6,304 nt of DNA from Lachnospiraceae bacterium (GTDB lineage Bacteria > Bacillota > Clostridia > Lachnospirales > Lachnospiraceae): positions 1 to 6,304 of the forward strand of contig JAAVAG010000082.1 of NCBI GenBank assembly GCA_014804185.1, written 5' to 3'. This document shows, one piece after another, positions 1-4,634 of this stretch (position 1 is its first letter; every line of letters begins with the position of its first letter). The translations under genes and the position numbers were made by a program. The notes below the pieces were generated by a model. It made no database searches. It had not been told where the DNA came from and saw nothing but the letters and a program-made list of their open reading frames with translations.

Positions 1-48
1 GTAAATCTGCTGCAAATTGCTTCGGTGGTTCGAATCCACCTCCATCCA
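1..48 (+). tRNA. tRNA-Tyr(GUA), 3' part only (cut by window edge)
   Basis: The window opens exactly on the anticodon GTA (1-3). It is followed by loop bases AA, the 3' anticodon stem TCTGC (6-10), a class II variable arm (11-23, with GCA/TGC pairing around AAT), the T arm GGTGG-TTCGAAT-CCACC (24-40), the acceptor 3' strand TCCATCC (41-47) and discriminator A48. The long variable arm with the GTA anticodon identifies tyrosine. CCA is not encoded (CTT follows). The 5' half lies outside the window, so the fold of the D arm and acceptor 5' strand cannot be checked. Confidence 0.88.
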
Positions 49-49
49 C

Positions 50-79
50 TTGCATATTTCAAATAAATATGCATATAAT
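50..79 (+). promoter_or_regulatory. candidate promoter in the tRNA-Tyr/tRNA-fMet spacer
   Basis: TTGCAT (50-55) and a perfect TATAAT (74-79) are separated by 18 bases, close to the sigma-A consensus. The predicted start near 86 would lie about 11 bases before tRNA-fMet, so the fMet-Phe-Lys genes could have their own promoter in addition to read-through from upstream. The spacer is very AT-rich, so a chance match is possible. Confidence 0.4.
52..72 (+). repeat. perfect 8-bp inverted repeat between tRNA genes
   Basis: GCATATTT (52-59) and AAATATGC (65-72) are perfect inverted copies around a 5-base loop. The repeat overlaps the -35 element and spacer of the candidate promoter. It could be a weak RNA hairpin in the precursor between tRNA-Tyr and tRNA-fMet, or an operator-like site. 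There is no T run after it, so it is not a convincing terminator. Confidence 0.5.
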
Positions 80-96
80 ATTTTAATATTGAATAA

Positions 97-170
97 CGCG
101 GGGTGGAGCAGTCTGGAAGCTCGTCGGGCTCATAACCCGAAGGTCACAGGTTCAAATCCTGTCCCCGCTA
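97..170 (+). tRNA. initiator tRNA-fMet(CAU)
   Basis: A full cloverleaf is visible: acceptor CGCGGGG (97-103) with CCCCGCT (163-169), anticodon stem TCGGG/CCCGA (124-128/136-140) with loop CTCATAA and anticodon CAT at 131-133, T arm ACAGG-TTCAAAT-CCTGT (146-162), and discriminator A170. Two initiator hallmarks are present: the unpaired first position (C97 opposite T169) and three consecutive G:C pairs at the base of the anticodon stem. These separate it from elongator tRNA-Met and from the lysidine-modified tRNA-Ile with CAT. CCA is not encoded (CTC follows). Confidence 0.96.
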
Positions 171-204
171 CTCAGGTTCTGAAAGTTAAATTTTGGAACT
201 GAAT

Positions 205-277
<73 letters not shown>

Positions 278-298
278 TTTTCTTATATAATACTTTGC

Positions 299-371
299 GG
301 GCGTGTAGCTCAGGCGGTAGAGCACTTGACTTTTAATCAAGTTGTCCCGGGTTCGAATCCCGGCACGCTCA
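299..371 (+). tRNA. tRNA-Lys(UUU)
   Basis: Acceptor GGGCGTG (299-305) pairs with CACGCTC (364-370) including one G-T pair, discriminator A371. The anticodon stem CTTGA/TCAAG (325-329/337-341) encloses loop CTTTTAA with anticodon TTT at 332-334. The T arm is CCGGG-TTCGAAT-CCCGG (347-363). CCA is not encoded (TAT follows). It is the last gene of the tRNA cluster; the terminator begins 12 bases downstream. Confidence 0.96.
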
Positions 372-382
372 TATAGAATAGC

Positions 383-423
383 ACCCGGAAAACCATGGAA
401 ACAAGCGGTTTTCCGGGTTTTTT
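383..423 (+). terminator. Rho-independent terminator of the tRNA cluster
   Basis: ACCCGGAAAACC (383-394) and GGTTTTCCGGGT (407-418) form a perfect 12-bp stem around a 12-base loop. The 3' arm runs directly into six T residues (418-423). Stem strength and the immediate T tract make this a clear intrinsic terminator, separating the tRNA transcript from the gene starting at 519. Confidence 0.93.
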
Positions 424-447
424 GTATTGCTTGGATATATAAAGTTA

Positions 448-489
448 TTGACATAAATAATCAAAATGGGATATGTTAATAAGTATAAT
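448..489 (+). promoter_or_regulatory. candidate promoter of the DAC-like gene
   Basis: A perfect TTGACA lies at 448-453 and a perfect TATAAT at 484-489, but they are 30 bases apart, too far to act together. TTGACA could pair with TATGTT (472-477, 18-base spacer, 4 of 6 matches). Alternatively TATAAT could work with a poor -35 element. The terminator at 383-423 makes a local promoter necessary, so one of these is probably used; which one cannot be decided here. Confidence 0.5.
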
Positions 490-505
490 ACGATTTGTGT
501 AAATC

Positions 506-521
506 AAAGGGGAACAAAATG
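506..521 (+). promoter_or_regulatory. ribosome binding site fixing the ATG at 519
   Basis: AAAGGGG (506-512) lies six bases before ATG 519. An upstream in-frame TTG at 495 has no purine-rich site in front of it, and starting there would place the Shine-Dalgarno sequence inside the coding region. The ATG at 519 is therefore chosen. Confidence 0.8.
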
Positions 522-2153
522 AATAAAAATTACATAAGAGAAATGGAAAAAAGATTGAAGTCTCTTCTGCATGCCGTTTACAGGGAAACAGGCCAGGTTC
601 CGGATTTTACGCTGCATCTTCTTTATGTAGATGAAACGAAAATTATTTTTGATGATGGCATGACAGTACCTTTTTTAAATAAACCAAATCCCTCACCCAT
701 AAAAAAGGTTATTGAGAAGAAAAAACAAAATGTAACGACTGCGGAAACGGATAGTATCATGATGGAGGCACTGATAAGCGGCGCGATTGGTATAAGTTCT
801 CTGAATGTGCCTTACGCATTGCTGGGTAGTGTGATAGCGGCAACCGCCGGGATAATAGGAAGAAAAATTTGGGATAATGCAAAAAAAGCAAAAGCTTTCG
901 AAGAAATAAAGAAATTTTCTTCACTGTTACTGGTTGGAGATGATCCCGAAGAAAAGTCAGATATACAGGAGTGCAGGCAGCTGGTTGCCGATACATTGCG
1001 CGGTAATCGACATTTGAAACATGATTGCTATATTCCGCCCTGCGGCATCATAAAGAAGCACGAAAATGAGGATGAGGAATGCCTGCAATTGTGTATGTAT
1101 CAGGGAATCAGCGAAGAGGAATTAGACAGGGCGGAGTGTGTCTATTTTAGGACAATTCTACAGCTGTTCAGCGTGTATTTGTTCTTTGGGGATTGCATAC
1201 CATTGAAAAATCGTCAGGATTGGGAACAGTTATGGAATGAGAATGCAATTATTGTAAATGCAGCACAGAAAATCGTAAGCACTGAATGTGGTAAATATGT
1301 TATGTTGGATGATCTGAATCATCTGTCTTTCATGACATATGAAAACAAAACACTTCACGGAACCATATTGTTGGGAGATTCTTCGGACCATAAGGCTCTG
1401 ATCCCACTACAACCTGCCATAGATTTTAAAGTGGAAAATCTCCGACAAATCTGCAAATTACTCCAGATTGGCCAGTCTGGCTATACGGTATGGCTGGATG
1501 TAACGACTGGCAGGGTAACCGCGCTGGCGGACAGCAGAGTTTTGGCGAAGAATGCTCAAAATACATCATCAGATAAAAAACTTGAAACCAGAGGAGAAAT
1601 AGAGTTTCTGAGTGGAAAAGGGTGGAATCTGAGCAAAAATGGCAGGGTATTAATAGAATATAAAAATGGTGGATATTATATTCCGGCTGTCGCATATGAA
1701 GAAAAAAATATTCTGGAAAAATTAAAAGGGTATTTTGGAGACAGTTATAATCTGGAGGGTATTGTTTCATTTATATTCAGTCTCAACCATGGTGCCATGG
1801 TTGTCATTACCACAGAAGCAGAAAATGAAGCGAAACGGCTTGCGGGAAAGGACAGAGGATATAAAGTGGAGTGCGATTTTAATAAGAGACTGTTTTTGGG
1901 GTATACCTGTGTGGATGGTGCGTTATTTTTAGATCCTCATGGAAAATGTGAGGCGTTTGGAGTGATTGTGGATGGAGAGACCGTTGTAAAAGGAAACTCT
2001 GCCCGGGGAGCAAGGTACAATTCGGGGAGAAATTATGTGGCCTGGAAGCAAAAAGATGCAGAAATAATGGGAAAATCGGAAAAATATGCAATATTGATTG
2101 TGTCAGATGATGGCAGTAAAGATGTTTTTACAATGGAAGATTTTATCAGCTAA
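519..2153 (+). CDS. divergent diadenylate cyclase (DAC/DisA_N)-like domain protein with unrecognised N-terminal part
   Basis: A 544-residue protein. Residues ~400-541 resemble the DAC fold that joins two ATP into c-di-AMP. They show, in order, an HGAMVVI strand (424-430, like the GALIVI strand of DACs), a DGA motif (466-468; D is the metal-binding acidic residue of the family), GARYN (497-501) where CdaA and DisA have GTRHR, and a SDDG turn (529-532) matching the late 'VSEE' region. The 33-residue step from D466 to R499 is close to that in CdaA. Substitution of RHR by RYN makes catalysis uncertain. Residues 84-114 are hydrophobic and glycine-rich, possibly a membrane hairpin. Residues ~260-340 may be a sensor-type domain like those fused to other divergent DAC domains (inferred from the general pattern). 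Cysteines 170, 175, 188 and 192 cluster. The gene has its own upstream terminator and is AT-rich (19 G/C of 60 at 661-720), suggesting acquisition. It is not the housekeeping CdaA (no three-helix membrane N-terminus) or DisA (no helix-hairpin-helix C-terminus). Existence of the gene is very likely; the DAC assignment is about 75% sure. Confidence 0.82.
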   Translation: MNKNYIREMEKRLKSLLHAVYRETGQVPDFTLHLLYVDETKIIFDDGMTVPFLNKPNPSPIKKVIEKKKQNVTTAETDSIMMEALISGAIGISSLNVPYALLGSVIAATAGIIGRKIWDNAKKAKAFEEIKKFSSLLLVGDDPEEKSDIQECRQLVADTLRGNRHLKHDCYIPPCGIIKKHENEDEECLQLCMYQGISEEELDRAECVYFRTILQLFSVYLFFGDCIPLKNRQDWEQLWNENAIIVNAAQKIVSTECGKYVMLDDLNHLSFMTYENKTLHGTILLGDSSDHKALIPLQPAIDFKVENLRQICKLLQIGQSGYTVWLDVTTGRVTALADSRVLAKNAQNTSSDKKLETRGEIEFLSGKGWNLSKNGRVLIEYKNGGYYIPAVAYEEKNILEKLKGYFGDSYNLEGIVSFIFSLNHGAMVVITTEAENEAKRLAGKDRGYKVECDFNKRLFLGYTCVDGALFLDPHGKCEAFGVIVDGETVVKGNSARGARYNSGRNYVAWKQKDAEIMGKSEKYAILIVSDDGSKDVFTMEDFIS

Positions 2154-2163
2154 ATTACATGAG

Positions 2164-2240
2164 CATAAGTCTGCGTTTATGACGGGACAGCCACGTTGAT
2201 ATGCCTGACGTGGCTGTTCTGCTTATGTGTCGGCGTTTTT
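2164..2240 (+). terminator. long stem-loop after the DAC-like gene, possible terminator
   Basis: ACAGCCACGT (2187-2196) pairs perfectly with ACGTGGCTGT (2208-2217) around an 11-base loop. G2185-C2219 and G2186-T2218 can extend the stem. An outer pair CATAAG (2164-2169)/CTTATG (2222-2227) could close a larger structure. The only T run (2236-2240) starts 16 bases after the inner stem, so this is not a canonical intrinsic terminator. Its place between a gene end and a new promoter still favours a termination or transcript 3'-end role. Confidence 0.5.
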
Positions 2241-2284
2241 CCACGGTTAATTTTCACCTTACTATTTATTTCTGAATGGAAAAA

Positions 2285-2293
2285 TGTTATAAT
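2285..2293 (+). promoter_or_regulatory. extended -10 promoter candidate for the L,D-transpeptidase gene
   Basis: TGTTATAAT (2285-2293) combines a perfect -10 hexamer with the TGn extension. The -35 position (about 2265-2270, TTTATT) is weak, which an extended -10 tolerates. The start point would be near 2300, leaving about a 47-base leader before ATG 2347. Confidence 0.6.
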
Positions 2294-2325
2294 TAAGTGC
2301 TTAAATGTGCATTCTTTAATTAAGT
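2290..2325 (+). repeat. direct repeat TAATTAAGT and inverted TTAAG/CTTAA at the promoter
   Basis: TAATTAAGT occurs at 2290-2298 and again at 2317-2325, a 27-base repeat period. The first copy is also half of an inverted repeat TTAAG-TG-CTTAA (2293-2304) covering the -10 and predicted start point. The placement is what an operator would show. The sequence is so AT-rich that chance is a real alternative. Confidence 0.35.
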
Positions 2326-2331
2326 AATATC

Positions 2332-2350
2332 AGGAGAAAGCATGAGATGA
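2332..2350 (+). promoter_or_regulatory. ribosome binding site with two-codon mini-ORF overlapping the start
   Basis: AGGAGA (2332-2337) is followed by ATG 2342, which reads ATG AGA TGA and stops at once, and by ATG 2347, which opens the long frame. The mini-ORF stop overlaps the real start. AGGAG is 5 bases from the first ATG and 10 from the second, so both may compete for ribosomes. Only 2347 gives a protein. Confidence 0.55.
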
Positions 2351-3978
2351 GTAGTGAGTTGAACAGGGATTTGAATACACAGCCAAAGGAAGAAGAAAAA
2401 GCGGCAGAGTCTAAAGAGAAAGCTGAAATTGAAAGCGAAGTAAAAACAGGAGATAAAACCGAAGATAAAATCGAGATTAAAACAGAGGACAAGACTGAGG
2501 ACAAAACCGAGGATAAGCCCGATATTAAAGCTGAGGACAAGCCGGAGGATAAAGCGGAGGACAAGCCGGAGCGTCCCAGGAAAAAAAGAAAATGGAAAAT
2601 TCTGGCGGCAGCAATCACGGTTCTTCTGATGAGCGTACTGTTGGCATATTTTGGAGTGGCTTATTATTTTAGAGATCATTTCCTGCCGAATACAATTATT
2701 GATGGAGAAGATGTCGGCGGGAAAACCAGTGAAGAGGTCATAGAGCAGTTAAATGGAAAAATAAGCCGGGCGTTCAAGGTGGACGTGCAGGGGCGCGACA
2801 GCAATGTACTGATCAGTCTGAAGGCGGAGGATGTGGGCCTGGAAATTTCGGTACAGTCGGCAGTGGAAGAGATCATGAAAGGCCAGAATTCTTTCCTTTG
2901 GTTAAATTCTCTGTGGAGCAGCGCGCCTGTGATATACGAGGCGGAATACACGATGGAGTACAGCCCGGAGATGATGCAGGAGGCGCTGGAGAATACAGGA
3001 ATATTTTCGAAAGCAAACATTATAGAACCGACAGACGCATATATAGGCGGATATGTTTCCGGGGCGGCGGAGTATGAACTGGTGGAGGAAAACGAGGGTT
3101 CACTGCTCAATGAAAAAGCGACTCTGGACTGTGTTTTGGACGCAATTGACCACAGGGAGAGTTTTGTCGATCTGGTGGAGGAAGAGTGCTACGAGCTGCC
3201 TGCGGTGAGATCGGATGATGAAAACCTGCAGATGCTGCTTACGGAAATGAACCGGATGGTTGGCACAAAAGTCACTTATGATTGGAACGGACGGGAGGAG
3301 ATACTGGACGGAGAACAGATCCATGAATGGATTTCACTGCAGGACGGAGAGGTGGTTCTGGACGAGGAGCAGGTTCGCAGCTATGTGGAGGAAAAGGCCC
3401 AGGAGTATGATACATACGGTAAAAAAAGGAAATTTACCACTACTCTTGGAGTGGAACTGACGCTGCGCAGCGGCGCATATGGGTGGAAGACGGACTGCGA
3501 TGCGGAGACAGAAGCGCTGGTTCAGATGATCCGGGAGGGCGCGGTTACAGCCAGGGAGCCGGAGTATATCAATACCGGTTATGCGAAAGGGAGCAACGAT
3601 ATCGGAGACTCCTATGTGGAGATTGACCTGACTAATCAGCATCTGTATCTTTATATAAAGGGAGATATCGTATTGGAAACAGATTTTGTTTCCGGAAATG
3701 TGAGCAGAGGGAACACAACACCGGCAGGTGTATTTGGAATCACATATAAAACGACGAATGCCGTTCTCAGAGGAAATGATTATGAAACACCTGTGTCATA
3801 TTGGATGCCGTTTAACGGAAATATCGGTATGCATGATGCCTCATGGCGCCGGGAATTCGGGGGTGACATCTATCTGACAAACGGTTCTCATGGGTGTATT
3901 AATCTCCCCAAAAAAATGGCAAAAAATATTTATGATTATATGGAGAAAAAATTTCCGGTAGTATGCTATTATTATTGA
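2347..3978 (+). CDS. membrane-anchored L,D-transpeptidase (YkuD family) with peptidoglycan-binding domains
   Basis: A 543-residue cell-wall enzyme expected to form 3-3 peptidoglycan cross-links or attach proteins to the wall. Domain order: a cytoplasmic, strongly charged Lys/Glu/Asp tail (1-83) with EDK-type repeats; one membrane helix (about 84-107) preceded by the basic stretch RPRKKRK, giving a type II topology with the rest outside; two regions typical of the putative peptidoglycan-binding domain PG_binding_4 (about 113-235, opening PNTIIDGEDVGGKTSEE, and about 285-400); and the YkuD catalytic domain (about 421-543). The active site fits the family pattern H-x17-S-H-G-C-x-N: H496, S514, H515, G516, catalytic C517, N519. 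The protein ends just after the domain, so it is complete. The downstream HD gene begins 57 bases later with no terminator between, so co-transcription is likely. Family assignment is firm; the physiological substrate and any carbapenem-related role are inference. Confidence 0.95.
   Translation: MSSELNRDLNTQPKEEEKAAESKEKAEIESEVKTGDKTEDKIEIKTEDKTEDKTEDKPDIKAEDKPEDKAEDKPERPRKKRKWKILAAAITVLLMSVLLAYFGVAYYFRDHFLPNTIIDGEDVGGKTSEEVIEQLNGKISRAFKVDVQGRDSNVLISLKAEDVGLEISVQSAVEEIMKGQNSFLWLNSLWSSAPVIYEAEYTMEYSPEMMQEALENTGIFSKANIIEPTDAYIGGYVSGAAEYELVEENEGSLLNEKATLDCVLDAIDHRESFVDLVEEECYELPAVRSDDENLQMLLTEMNRMVGTKVTYDWNGREEILDGEQIHEWISLQDGEVVLDEEQVRSYVEEKAQEYDTYGKKRKFTTTLGVELTLRSGAYGWKTDCDAETEALVQMIREGAVTAREPEYINTGYAKGSNDIGDSYVEIDLTNQHLYLYIKGDIVLETDFVSGNVSRGNTTPAGVFGITYKTTNAVLRGNDYETPVSYWMPFNGNIGMHDASWRREFGGDIYLTNGSHGCINLPKKMAKNIYDYMEKKFPVVCYYY
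2449..2571 (+). repeat. degenerate 12-bp tandem repeats encoding E-D-K-x units
   Basis: Codons 35-75 of the transpeptidase gene are built largely of four-residue units such as TEDK, AEDK and PEDK, corresponding to near-copies of GAGGACAAGCCG and related 12-mers. Adjacent units differ mainly at third positions. The product is a low-complexity charged cytoplasmic tail. Units of 12 bp could expand or contract without shifting the frame. Confidence 0.85.
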
Positions 3979-4035
3979 GGGGGATAGTGTACGATATTAG
4001 TAATGATGATCTGATTTAACAGGAGGCGGTTTTGG

Positions 4036-4599
4036 ATGCAAAGGAGCAATCTGCATGATATAAAAAGGGCAGAGAAGTGGAAGCAGGCATATCTGAGGCA
4101 GAAAGAATTGCGATATAAGATCAGACAGGATGCCGCGGATATCCTGAAATCCCCAAACTTTAATATGACAAAGGAGCATATTCAGCATGGAAATATGACG
4201 GTGAACGACCATTGTATGAGCGTTGCGCTGTGCAGTCTGGCGATCAGCAGGAAACTGCCGATCAAATGCAGTGAAAGGGAACTGGTGAGAGGGGCGCTTC
4301 TGCACGACTATTTTTTATATGACTGGCATGACAGTGAGCACTCGTATTTTATGAGACTCCATGGGATTCACCATCCGGGAATTGCCCTGCGCAACGCCGG
4401 AGAGGAATATGAACTGACCGACAGAGAAAAAGATATTATCAAAAAGCATATGTGGCCGCTGACAGTAGTGCCGCCCATGTGCAGGGAGGCGTGGATCGTT
4501 ACAACGGCAGATAAATGGTGTTCCCTGTTGGAGACTATTCATCTCCACAAGGGACACGGCAAGAGAAAGATGGAAAATCAGAAACTTTCCGAAGAATAG
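4036..4599 (+). CDS. HD-domain protein, putative metal-dependent phosphohydrolase
   Basis: A 187-residue soluble protein of the HD superfamily, whose members use paired histidine/aspartate residues to bind metal and hydrolyse phosphate esters. Visible motif residues: H59 (in VNDHCMSVA), the H90-D91 doublet (LLHDYFLYDW), H109 or H112/H113 (LHGIHHP), H138 (KKHMWPLT) and D159 (TTADKW). The order matches the H...HD...H...H...D pattern of the superfamily and all ligands seem intact. AGGAGG (4021-4026) lies nine bases before the ATG, an ideal site. There is no signal peptide or membrane helix, so it should act in the cytoplasm. The substrate is unknown; nucleotides or small phosphoesters are guesses from the superfamily. 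The next gene starts 32 bases after its stop, suggesting an operon with the PLP decarboxylase. Confidence 0.9.
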   Translation: MQRSNLHDIKRAEKWKQAYLRQKELRYKIRQDAADILKSPNFNMTKEHIQHGNMTVNDHCMSVALCSLAISRKLPIKCSERELVRGALLHDYFLYDWHDSEHSYFMRLHGIHHPGIALRNAGEEYELTDREKDIIKKHMWPLTVVPPMCREAWIVTTADKWCSLLETIHLHKGHGKRKMENQKLSEE

Positions 4600-4621
4600 C
4601 CGATGGCGGCAATTCGGTAAG

Positions 4622-4634
4622 AGGAGAATGTGTG
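4622..4634 (+). promoter_or_regulatory. ribosome binding site fixing the GTG start at 4632
   Basis: AGGAG (4622-4626) lies five bases before GTG 4632. The same frame stays open back to an ATG at 4515, but that would add 39 residues overlapping the HD gene and unlike the family N-terminus. The ATG at 4628 is out of frame. Translation from 4632 gives MGQLYRRLLEY and then the conserved HMPGHK motif at the expected distance. Confidence 0.82.

Noticed and set aside
17..202. Plus-strand frame of 61 residues across tRNA-Tyr and tRNA-fMet
   Set aside because: It reads straight through tRNA genes, has no ribosome binding site, and its second half is translated tRNA sequence.
286..291. TATAAT just before tRNA-Lys
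   Set aside because: Its -35 region would lie inside tRNA-Phe and shows no match; the short spacer fits a processed multi-tRNA transcript better.
495..518. Upstream TTG start for the DAC-like gene
   Set aside because: It has no ribosome binding site; the AAAGGGG at 506-512 points to ATG 519.
350..2280. Prophage or island attachment-site duplication of the tRNA-Lys 3' end
   Set aside because: I looked for a second copy of the T-arm/acceptor sequence after the DAC-like gene and saw none; no integrase is present.
2316..2679. Minus-strand frames with Ser-Ser-Leu-Val type repeats
   Set aside because: They are the antisense of the EDK repeat region of the transpeptidase gene and carry no independent start signals.
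4515..4631. Longer N-terminus for the decarboxylase from ATG 4515
   Set aside because: It overlaps the HD gene in another frame, and a well-placed AGGAG serves the GTG at 4632.
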